A stretch of 8,649 nucleotides of DNA, taken from Candidatus Bipolaricaulota bacterium (GTDB taxonomy: Bacteria > Bipolaricaulota > Bipolaricaulia > UBA7950 > UBA9294). The stretch lies in contig CP070725.1 in NCBI GenBank assembly GCA_020350845.1, positions 238,969 through 247,617 on the forward strand, given 5' to 3'. Below, one piece after another: positions 1 to 5,734 of the stretch. Positions within the stretch are counted from its first letter, which is position 1, and each line of letters opens with the position of its first letter. The translations under genes and the position numbers were made by a program. Under the pieces are notes generated by a model. That model saw only the letters and a program-made list of their open reading frames with translations. It made no database searches and was not told where the DNA came from.

Positions 1-130
1 GACCGTCCACCAGCTCGCCGATGCAGTGCAGGTCCATCCGACGCTTCCCGAGGGGCTCAAGGAAGCCGCGGAGAACGCCCTCGGACGGGCGATCCACATC
101 GCCGGCCGTCGGCCGCGACGCGAGCCGTGA
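1..130 (+). CDS. lpdA: Dihydrolipoamide dehydrogenase-like protein, C-terminal fragment (5' end outside window)
   Basis: Read in the frame starting at base 2, the plus strand encodes 42 residues ending at a TGA at 128-130. The stretch contains VHPTLPEGLKEAA followed by ALGRAIHI. The HPTL-x-E-(5)-EAA...ALG..IHI pattern is the dimer-interface C-terminus of class I pyridine-nucleotide-disulfide oxidoreductases. The His of HPT with the following Glu region completes the partner subunit's active site in dihydrolipoamide dehydrogenase (E3). E3 reoxidises lipoyl groups of 2-oxoacid dehydrogenase complexes using FAD and NAD+. Only the tail is visible, so the FAD domain and redox cysteines cannot be checked, and a related reductase such as a mercuric-reductase-like enzyme remains possible. 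The ALG..IHI ending favours E3. The gene converges on the bactofilin gene, with one base between the two stop codons. Confidence 0.72.
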   Translation, partial: TVHQLADAVQVHPTLPEGLKEAAENALGRAIHIAGRRPRREP

Positions 131-131
131 G

Positions 132-869
132 CTAGGTCTTCGTCTGCTCCCCGACCTCGGCGTCGGGATGGATCTCGAGGCATTCCGAGTACTCGACCCG
201 CTCGATCTCGCAGCCCGGTCCGATGCTCACGCGTCGGCCGCGCACGACGTCCGCTCGGGTGTCTTCGAGGCTGATGTCGTCGCCCTCGATCTGCGACGTC
301 CGCAGCTCGGCGGTCCCACCGCCGGTGAAGACCTTGACGAGGCCCTCGAGGAGCATCCCCTTGTAGCCTCCGCGGTGGACCTCGATGCGTTCTCCACCGA
401 TCTCCCCCGCCTCACAGCGGCCGCCGAGGTGGATCTCGATGTGATCGGCGGAGAGCAGTCCCTCGATCCGGAATCCTCCGGTAGCGCGGAAGATCTCCGC
501 TTCGAGATCGCCGCCGACCCGGAGGCTGCCGCTCGACTTCACGTAGTCGGACGACACGGCACCGGTCACACTGAACGAGCCCGAGCACTTGAGTTCCTTG
601 GCACGGGCGTCCCCGGTGACCTTGGCGCTCCCGCTCACGCGCAGCTCATCCTCGGCGGTCACCGAATCGGCGAAGCTCGCACTGCCCGATGCGGCGATGC
701 GATGAGCGTCCGTCCGCCCCTCGATCTTCGCGACCCCGGACACCTTCAGTTCAGCGGTGACGAGATCGCCGGTGACCTTCCCCGCTCCCGAGATCGATAC
801 GCGATCGTAGGTGCCTCCGGTGATCTTGCCGGATCCAGAGATGCTTGCGGAACTCCTCTTCTCCGTCAT
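132..869 (-). CDS. Bactofilin-type polymer-forming cytoskeletal protein (YhbE/YhbF-like)
   Basis: The gene encodes 245 residues, ATG at 869 to TAG at 132. The protein is built of short repeats with an [IVASC]-[ST]-G core, the Gly falling near residues 12, 28, 45, 62, 80, 97, 114 and 131. That is a period of about 17 residues, each unit having the form SGSxKVTGDxxAxEL. This is the signature of the right-handed beta-helix of bactofilins, which self-assemble into filaments without nucleotide. Residues 145-245 are less regular and richer in charged residues (LGGRCEAGEIGGERIEVHRGG). There is no signal peptide and no membrane segment. The length fits the longer Bacillus YhbE/YhbF type rather than the short proteobacterial bactofilins. 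The start is set by an AAGGAG ribosome site 5 bases upstream, lying directly after the YhbD-like stop codon, so the two genes are surely cotranscribed. In Bacillus the homologues are tied to flagellar assembly; the role here is not shown by the sequence. Confidence 0.88.
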   Translation of the reverse strand: MTEKRSSASISGSGKITGGTYDRVSISGAGKVTGDLVTAELKVSGVAKIEGRTDAHRIAASGSASFADSVTAEDELRVSGSAKVTGDARAKELKCSGSFSVTGAVSSDYVKSSGSLRVGGDLEAEIFRATGGFRIEGLLSADHIEIHLGGRCEAGEIGGERIEVHRGGYKGMLLEGLVKVFTGGGTAELRTSQIEGDDISLEDTRADVVRGRRVSIGPGCEIERVEYSECLEIHPDAEVGEQTKT

Positions 870-874
870 CGCTA

Positions 875-880
875 CTCCTT
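875..880 (-). promoter_or_regulatory. Ribosome binding site of the bactofilin gene
   Basis: On the minus strand AAGGAG lies 5 bases before the ATG at 869 and immediately follows the TAG of the upstream gene. It fixes the bactofilin start and rules out the longer in-frame extension that would run back through the upstream gene. Confidence 0.85.
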
Positions 881-1537
881 CTAGGCGAGGTCGAGCTGGA
901 TCTTCTCGAGGACGGCCTTCAGATCCACGGTGGCGACGATCTCCGTCTCGGGATCGAAGACCGTGGCCGCTGAACCGAGAACGACGGCACCGACCTCGGC
1001 GGAGATCCCTTCCGAGGCCCGCCGCTTGCGTACGAGGAAGAGCGTCCCCGCGTCCCCCGCTTCCTGCTCGAGGAGGGACTCGGTCGCGATCCCCTCGAGC
1101 GTCGCTCGCGCCGTGTCCATCTCCTCTTCGCGGGCGACATCGCGCAGCTTCCCGAGGACGCCGACGCACAGCGCCTGCCCGAGGCTCAGCGCCTCACCGT
1201 CTGCATCCCCTGCGCCGCATGCGGCGAGCAGCCCTTCGTCCACCCACCCGAGACGCTGGAGACGCGACCGCGCGATCTCGAGTCTCGCCTCGATCCGGCC
1301 CTGGATCAGCTCCGCCAGGTCGTCGAGCGGATGGTCCTCCTTCAGATGGAGGATCTGCTCGATGCGCTCGAGGATCTTCTCACGGGGGAAGAACGTCTCC
1401 TGCCCGGTGAACGTCGAGCGGCGGGTGAACCAGCCCTCGGGGATTAGCCCTTTGCGCTTCCAGCGGTAGAGCTGGCCGTAGGAGATGCCGGTCTCCTGCA
1501 GGACGTCTTTCTTCGAGATCAGCTCGGAATCGCTCAC
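881..1537 (-). CDS. yhbD: YhbD-like DUF4004 protein with MerR-type helix-turn-helix
   Basis: With the chosen GTG start at 1537 the product is 218 residues. The N-terminus (about 5-60) has the highly conserved string ISYGQLYRWKRKGLIPEGWF followed by STFTGQETFFPREKILERI. This is the hallmark of the DUF4004/YhbD family and reads as a MerR-like winged helix-turn-helix. The rest (about 70-218) is a mixed helical and beta region without a motif I recognise; it ends in a strand-rich part around DAGTLFLVRKRR and FDPETEIVATVDL. There is no membrane segment. A GTG six codons upstream (1555) is in frame, but AGGAGG sits six bases before the 1537 GTG, and family members begin close to the SELISKKD motif. 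The gene is first in a two-gene operon with a bactofilin, as in Bacillus yhbD-yhbE-yhbF. It probably regulates that operon or works with the filament protein; the biochemical role is not established. Confidence 0.87.
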   Translation of the reverse strand: MSDSELISKKDVLQETGISYGQLYRWKRKGLIPEGWFTRRSTFTGQETFFPREKILERIEQILHLKEDHPLDDLAELIQGRIEARLEIARSRLQRLGWVDEGLLAACGAGDADGEALSLGQALCVGVLGKLRDVAREEEMDTARATLEGIATESLLEQEAGDAGTLFLVRKRRASEGISAEVGAVVLGSAATVFDPETEIVATVDLKAVLEKIQLDLA

Positions 1538-1543
1538 GTTCGT

Positions 1544-1549
1544 CCTCCT
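1544..1549 (-). promoter_or_regulatory. Ribosome binding site that selects the YhbD-like start
   Basis: A full AGGAGG on the minus strand is spaced 6 bases from the GTG at 1537. It lies inside the coding sequence that would result from the alternative GTG at 1555, so it argues for the shorter protein. Confidence 0.82.
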
Positions 1550-1575
1550 CGGCACGCCGTTCGCGGCCGGCGAGC

Positions 1576-1604
1576 AACATAACAGAACACTGTGACATTA
1601 TCAA
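1576..1604 (-). promoter_or_regulatory. Sigma-70-type promoter of the YhbD/bactofilin operon
   Basis: Reading the minus strand, TTGATA (1604-1599; five of six matches to the consensus -35) is followed by a 17-base spacer and TATGTT (1581-1576; four of six to the -10). A TG one base before the -10 gives an extended -10 element. Initiation would fall near 1569, leaving a leader of about 30 bases before the GTG at 1537. The segment is visibly AT-richer than everything around it. It is the best promoter match in the window, and it fits the RpoD encoded in the same window, whose region 2.4 and 4.2 residues are standard. Confidence 0.72.
1579..1601. promoter_or_regulatory. Imperfect 23-bp dyad centred on the promoter spacer (candidate operator)
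   Basis: The two half sites read ATAA-(4)-ACA and, across a single central C at 1590, TGT-(4)-TTAT. Seven of eleven positions per half are symmetric. The centre coincides exactly with the centre of the 17-base spacer between the -35 and -10 elements. A second, offset inverted repeat, ACAG-(4)-CTGT, lies at 1582-1593. Symmetric sites in the spacer are typical of MerR-family operators, and the first gene downstream encodes a MerR-like helix-turn-helix, so autoregulation is a reasonable guess. MerR promoters normally have 19-20 base spacers, which this one does not. Confidence 0.42.
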
Positions 1605-1691
1605 GCCGCGAGAGGCTCGCCTCAGGTTCCTTCCGTGGGTGTCTGCGACGAGCGACGAGGTTCACCCCCGGGACGGTCGCCACACCCTGGC

Positions 1692-3335
1692 TCAACGCCC
1701 GGGACAGGCGGCCGACACGGCGTCCTCGATCCCCTTGTCGCCGTAGGCGGTGGCGAAATGGTCGGCGAACTGTGTCGCGAGGGCGTCCGCGCGGCGGTCG
1801 TACTCCGCGGCGTCAGACCAGGTCCCCCGCGGGTCGAGAAGCCCCGTCACCTCGAGTCCCGGGACCTCCTCCGGAACCTCGAGGTGGAACCGCGCGTCGT
1901 CGCGGTAGTCCGCAGCGGCGAGCCGGCCGGAGAGCGCGGCATCGACGATCGCCCGCGTGAGATCGATGTCCATCCTCCGTCCGATCCCCACCGGACCGCC
2001 CGTCCAGCCCGTGTTGATGAGGTAGACGTCGGTCCCGTGCTCTGCGAGGCGTTGCCCGAGCATCCGCGCGTACTCCCCGGGGTTGCGTGGCATGAACGGC
2101 TCGCCGAAGAAGCGCGAGAACGTGGTCCGCGGCTCGACGATGCCGGTCTCCGTGCCCGCGAGCTTGCTCGTGTAGCCCATGAGGAACCACAGCATCGCCC
2201 GCGACGGGTCGAGACGGGACACCGGCGGGAGCACCCCGTTGGCGTCCGCGGTGAGGAAGAGGATCGTCCGCGGGTGGCCGCCGACCGACGACGGCTTGAC
2301 GTTGGACAGGTAGCGGAGGGGATACGATCCGCGCGAGTTCGGGGTGAAGCGGTCGTCGAACAGGTCGAACCGCCCGTCGGGGTAGACCATCGCGTTCTCC
2401 ACGATTGCGCCGTGACTTGCCACCTCGTCGCAGTGCATGATCGCACGGTGGATCTCCGGCTCATTCTTCGGATCGAGGTCAATCAGCTTGGCGTAGCAGC
2501 CGTTCTCGAAGTTGGCGATGCCGTTCTCGCTCCACCCGTGCTCGTCGTCCCCGAGGAGTGCCCTCCGCGGATCCGCAGAGAGCGTCGTCTTCCCCGTGCC
2601 CGAGAGCCCGAGGAGAAGCGCGACATCACCCTGCGGTCCTTCGTTCGCCGAGCAGTGCAGCGGAAGGATGCCCGCCGGGGGGAGGAGATGGTTCATCACC
2701 GTGAACATCAGCTTCTTGATCGATCCGCAGTACGCGGAGCCGTAGACCACACCGACGCGGTTCTCGAAGTCCATCGCCACGGCCATCGTCGACGTCTCCC
2801 CGGTGGCGGGATCGACGCGCAACCGCCCGGCGTATCGTCGGCCGTCGAGTCGGTCGTAGGGGAGGGCGAGCAGAATGAACGGACGGTCGGCGAAGCGGCT
2901 CTCGCGAGCGTCGTCGGGCCGCGGGCGGAACATGTTGTCCGCGAACAGGGCGTGGAGCGCGCGCGGCGTGATCAGGCGCAGTGGGAGGGCGTAGCTCGGA
3001 TCGGCACCGACCGCTCGGTCGAGCACGTACAGCTGCTCCTTGGCCGAGAGGACCGAGACCGCATCCTCGACGAGCATGGCGAAGGTCTCCTCGGTGATCG
3101 GGATCGCGTTCGGCGAGTCCCAGTCGATGCTGCCGTCGCCGTCGTGCCGAACGATGACCGTGTCCTGGGGGCTGCGTCCGGTCGACTCCGGGGGAGTCCA
3201 GGTGGCAAGGGCGCCGTACGCGGAGGCGATCGCCTCACGGCGACGGACGGCGTCCTCGATCAGGGTGCCGCGGGCGGGGTTGCGGCGTGCGTTGCGCCCG
3301 CCTTCGAGTGGGGTGATCAGCGCATCGAATGCCAT
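1692..3335 (-). CDS. pckA: ATP-dependent phosphoenolpyruvate carboxykinase
   Basis: The enzyme converts oxaloacetate and ATP to phosphoenolpyruvate, CO2 and ADP in the cytosol, the first committed step of gluconeogenesis. The 547-residue length is normal for the ATP-type family. Visible motifs in order are: TGRSPQD (about 52-58, substrate Arg); YCGSIKKLMF (202-211, with the metal-binding Lys of KK); HCSANEG (227-233, metal His); P-loop GLSGTGKTTLS (243-253); LLGDDEHGW (260-268, metal and nucleotide Asp pair); FENGCYAKLIDL (276-287); NSRGSYP (333-339, catalytic Arg); and LTADANGVLPPVSRL (361-375). All main catalytic residues are present. The usual GEMKKG motif reads GSIKKL, which leaves the Lys pair intact. 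ATG at 3335 is the only reasonable start; AAAGGAG lies 12 bases upstream, which is somewhat far. The gene follows tatD after 84 bp, so it may be read through or have its own promoter. Confidence 0.97.
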   Translation of the reverse strand: MAFDALITPLEGGRNARRNPARGTLIEDAVRRREAIASAYGALATWTPPESTGRSPQDTVIVRHDGDGSIDWDSPNAIPITEETFAMLVEDAVSVLSAKEQLYVLDRAVGADPSYALPLRLITPRALHALFADNMFRPRPDDARESRFADRPFILLALPYDRLDGRRYAGRLRVDPATGETSTMAVAMDFENRVGVVYGSAYCGSIKKLMFTVMNHLLPPAGILPLHCSANEGPQGDVALLLGLSGTGKTTLSADPRRALLGDDEHGWSENGIANFENGCYAKLIDLDPKNEPEIHRAIMHCDEVASHGAIVENAMVYPDGRFDLFDDRFTPNSRGSYPLRYLSNVKPSSVGGHPRTILFLTADANGVLPPVSRLDPSRAMLWFLMGYTSKLAGTETGIVEPRTTFSRFFGEPFMPRNPGEYARMLGQRLAEHGTDVYLINTGWTGGPVGIGRRMDIDLTRAIVDAALSGRLAAADYRDDARFHLEVPEEVPGLEVTGLLDPRGTWSDAAEYDRRADALATQFADHFATAYGDKGIEDAVSAACPGR

Positions 3336-3419
3336 CGGATCGATCGGCTCCTTTGCCCGTGGGCGTCATCGGCTGGGGGGATGATAGCGAATCGCGGCGG
3401 GATCTTCTGTCGCCCTGCC
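3336..3419 (-). promoter_or_regulatory. tatD-pckA intergenic gap with possible weak pckA promoter and Shine-Dalgarno
   Basis: On the minus strand TATCAT (3386-3381) is a five-of-six match to a -10 element, but no recognisable -35 lies 16-18 bases before it. AAAGGAG at 3354-3348 is the probable pckA ribosome site. No terminator structure separates tatD from pckA, so readthrough from the upstream genes is also possible. Confidence 0.3.
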
Positions 3420-4193
3420 CTAGGGCAACTCGTCGAGGGCGAACAGGCGCACGGCATTCTCCGTGGTCGCCGCCGCCACGGCATCGCTCGGGAGGCCCTT
3501 GACCCGTGCGATCTCCTCGACGACGAGCTCCACGTACGCCGGCTCGTTGCGCTTCCCGCGGTGAGGAACGGGGGTGAGATACGGGCAGTCGGTCTCGACC
3601 AGCAGGCGCTCGAGGGGAAGCTCGGCGACGACGGCGCGGAGGGCGCCACGTTGTGGAAAGGTGATCGGGCCCCCGACCCCGAGATGGAGCCCGAGCTCGA
3701 GGAACGCCTCCGCGAGGGCGGCGTCGCCGAGGAAGGAATGGACGACGCCGCGGTGGTGATCCCCGGCGGCGCGGAGGATCGAGAGGAGATCGTCGCTCGA
3801 CTCGCGGTTGTGGAGGACCACGGGAAGGTCGACGTCGCGTGCGAGCTCGAGCTGCCGGCGGAAGACGCGGCGCTGGACGTCGCGCGGCGAGAGATCGCGG
3901 TAGTAGTCGAGTCCGATCTCGCCGACGGCGACGACCTCCGGCCGGGCGGCAAGCTGCGCGAATGCGCCGAGCGTCGCCTCGGTGACGTGCCTCGCGCCGT
4001 GGGGGTGGGCGCCGACCGTCGCCCACACCGCAGGATGCTTCGTCGCCAGCCGCGATGCCTCCTGGCTCGAGCGCAGCGAGGAGCCGACAGTGATCGCCAC
4101 GATGCCGTCCGCGTGCAGCGCCGCGATGAGGGCGGCGCGATCACTCGCAAACGCGCGGTCATCGAGGTGCGCGTGGCTGTCGATGAGCCTCAT
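3420..4193 (-). CDS. tatD: TatD family metal-dependent hydrolase (deoxyribonuclease)
   Basis: The 257-residue protein has the length and motifs of the TatD/YcfH branch of the amidohydrolase superfamily, a TIM barrel binding two metals. Metal ligands visible in order are HAH (residues 7 and 9), GEIGLDYY with Glu92, His128 in LHNRES, His152 in HSFLGD, and Asp202 in VETDCPYL. GAHPH (61-65) is also typical. Family members studied are Mg-dependent 3'-5' exonucleases or DNases linked to DNA repair and DNA fragmentation, and some act on D-aminoacyl-tRNA, so the exact substrate here is open. The start codon overlaps the nnr stop by ATGA (4193-4190), indicating translational coupling. The stop TAG sits inside a perfect 12-bp palindrome (3416-3427). 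Confidence 0.95.
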   Translation of the reverse strand: MRLIDSHAHLDDRAFASDRAALIAALHADGIVAITVGSSLRSSQEASRLATKHPAVWATVGAHPHGARHVTEATLGAFAQLAARPEVVAVGEIGLDYYRDLSPRDVQRRVFRRQLELARDVDLPVVLHNRESSDDLLSILRAAGDHHRGVVHSFLGDAALAEAFLELGLHLGVGGPITFPQRGALRAVVAELPLERLLVETDCPYLTPVPHRGKRNEPAYVELVVEEIARVKGLPSDAVAAATTENAVRLFALDELP

Positions 4194-5734
4194 CCCTCGA
4201 CCTCGCGGAGGACCCCGGGGAGCAGCTCGATGAGATCGCTGGGAATCGTCGAGCGTGGTGCGCCGTGACGGGCGAAGCGTTCCGCGGCGGTGCCGTGGAC
4301 GTACGCCCCGGCGAGGGCGGCATCGAGGGGAGTCGCGCCGCCCGCGAGCAGGCCGGCGATGAGTCCCGTGAGGACGTCCCCGCTGCCGCCGGTCGCGAGG
4401 CCGTGGTGCCCCGTGGGATTGATGTACGCCTCCCCCTCGGGGGAGGCGACGATCGTCGGTGCCCCCTTGAGGAGGAGGACGCAGCGTCGCGATCGCGCGA
4501 ACTCGACGGCACTCCCGCGCGGGTCAGCGGCGATCCCGTCGGTGGAGCGCCCGGTGAGTCGAGCCATCTCCCCGGGGTGTGGAGTGAGGACGACGCGGGC
4601 CGCGAGTCGTTCGAGACGTGATGCGTCGCGGATCACGGGAAGGGCGCCGGCGTCGACGACGATCGTTCCGGCGAAGCGGTCGAGGATCACCGCAGCCGCG
4701 CTTGCGGTTCTCGCGTCCTCCCTGAGCCCGGGGCCGATCGCAAGGACGTCGCAGCGTCCGATCGCCTCGTCGAGCGCGCGCGTCCGCCGCCGCGCAGCCC
4801 GCGGGACGCGCCGCGGCAGGGGAATCGTCAGCACCTCGGGGAGGGCGACATCGACGATCGGTGCGAGCCACTCCGGCACCCCGAGGAAGACGAGCCCCGC
4901 TCCGGCGCGAAGCGCCGCGCGGCAGCAGAGGATCGCGGCGCCGGCCATCCCCGGCGACCCGGCGATCACGAGGAGACGTCCGAAGGTCCCCTTGTGCCCA
5001 TCCGCCGCCCGTTCCGGGAGCAGTCCCCGGATCGTGCTGCGAGACGGGACGATCCCCCACGGCTCGATCTCGCGCACGGCGCCCGGTGGATAGTCCACCG
5101 GGAGGATTGTGACCTCGCCGCACCGCGCCGCCGCGGGATGGAGGACGTGGGCCGGCTTGAGGAACGCCATCGCGAGGGTGGTTTCCGCCGCGACCGACGG
5201 CCCGAGGATCGCTCCGCGGTCGGCGTCGAGCCCGCTCGGGAGATCGAGGCTGACGACGGGGACCGAGGCATCGTTCAGCCGCTCCACGGCCTCGCGGTAG
5301 CCGCCCGCGAGGGGGCGGGTGGCGCCGCAACCGAACAAGGCATCGACGACGAGATCCGTCGCGCCGAGCTCGCCGTCGAGGGATTTGAGGCGGTCGCCAA
5401 CGGTCCTCAGAGGAGGTGCACCGGCCTCCGCGAGGCGCTGCGCCATGCGCGCCGTGGCGGTGCCGGCAGCGGGTGGGAAGAGCGCGACGCAGGTCACGCG
5501 GACGCCGGCCTCGTGAAGGTGACGTGCGGCGACGAGCCCGTCACCGCCGTTTCCTCCCGGCCCTGTCAGGAGGAGCACCCGGGCCGGGCGATGTCGGTCG
5601 AGGACCCACCGCGCCGCGGCGGCGCCGGCGCTCTCCATCAGCGCATCGCGCTCGACGCCGCCCTCGTAGGCACGCTCATCGATACGACGCTGCTCCGCTG
5701 CGGTGACCACATATCGGTCGTCTGCCGACGTCAT
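4190..5734 (-). CDS. nnr: Bifunctional NAD(P)H-hydrate epimerase / ADP-dependent dehydratase
   Basis: This enzyme repairs NADHX and NADPHX, the hydrated forms of reduced nicotinamide cofactors. The N-terminal YjeF_N domain (about 1-215) interconverts the R and S epimers. The C-terminal ribokinase-like domain (about 235-514) dehydrates the S form using ADP. Visible signatures are MESAG (33-37), GPGGNGGDGLVAARHL (58-73), VDALFGCG (130-137) and SLDLPSGLDAD (162-172) in the first half. In the second half they are HKGTFGRLLVIAGSPGMAGA (247-266), LTPHPGEMARLTG (383-395), LLKGAPT (421-427) and NPTGHHGLATGGSGDVLTG (439-457) with the catalytic Asp453. The usual GPGNNGGDG reads GPGGNGGDG, a mild change. 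With the ATG at 5734 the product is 514 residues, usual for the fused form. That start overlaps the miaA stop as ATGA; an ATG five codons upstream (5749) is possible. A much longer in-frame extension into miaA is not real. Confidence 0.95.
   Translation of the reverse strand: MTSADDRYVVTAAEQRRIDERAYEGGVERDALMESAGAAAARWVLDRHRPARVLLLTGPGGNGGDGLVAARHLHEAGVRVTCVALFPPAAGTATARMAQRLAEAGAPPLRTVGDRLKSLDGELGATDLVVDALFGCGATRPLAGGYREAVERLNDASVPVVSLDLPSGLDADRGAILGPSVAAETTLAMAFLKPAHVLHPAAARCGEVTILPVDYPPGAVREIEPWGIVPSRSTIRGLLPERAADGHKGTFGRLLVIAGSPGMAGAAILCCRAALRAGAGLVFLGVPEWLAPIVDVALPEVLTIPLPRRVPRAARRRTRALDEAIGRCDVLAIGPGLREDARTASAAAVILDRFAGTIVVDAGALPVIRDASRLERLAARVVLTPHPGEMARLTGRSTDGIAADPRGSAVEFARSRRCVLLLKGAPTIVASPEGEAYINPTGHHGLATGGSGDVLTGLIAGLLAGGATPLDAALAGAYVHGTAAERFARHGAPRSTIPSDLIELLPGVLREVEG

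Larger units (their letters stand above)
1538..1691. other. Intergenic region between pckA and the YhbD-like gene
   Basis: These 154 bases hold the operon promoter and dyad (1576-1604) and the ribosome site (1544-1549). The part next to pckA (1605-1691) should contain the pckA transcript end. I see only small stems there, such as GAGGC-(2)-GCCTC on the minus strand at 1612-1623, with no following T run. No convincing intrinsic terminator, tRNA or other RNA gene is visible. Confidence 0.6.

Noticed and set aside
103..115. CGGCCG-T-CGGCCG inverted repeat as a terminator for the bactofilin operon
   Set aside because: The loop is one base, no T run follows on either strand, and it sits in codons of the lpd-like gene. 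It is better explained by GC-rich coding sequence.
870..1169. Longer version of the bactofilin starting inside the YhbD-like gene
   Set aside because: A perfect ribosome site directly precedes the ATG at 869, and the upstream in-frame residues are an Arg-rich shadow of the YhbD-like gene.
1582..1593. ACAG-N4-CTGT as an SOS (LexA) box
   Set aside because: The half sites are in the reverse order and have the wrong spacing for CTGT-N8-ACAG, and it does not match the Gram-positive GAAC-N4-GTTC form.
1655..1690. A GGTTCACCCCCGG segment resembling the T arm of a tRNA
   Set aside because: The T-loop bases do not fit, and there is no matching acceptor stem, anticodon arm or D arm nearby.
1635..4268. 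An 877-codon open frame on the plus strand, antisense to pckA and tatD
   Set aside because: The product is rich in Arg, Glu and Val with no recognisable domain. The opposite strand encodes two proteins with intact catalytic motifs. Long antisense frames are expected in GC-rich genes with strong third-position bias.
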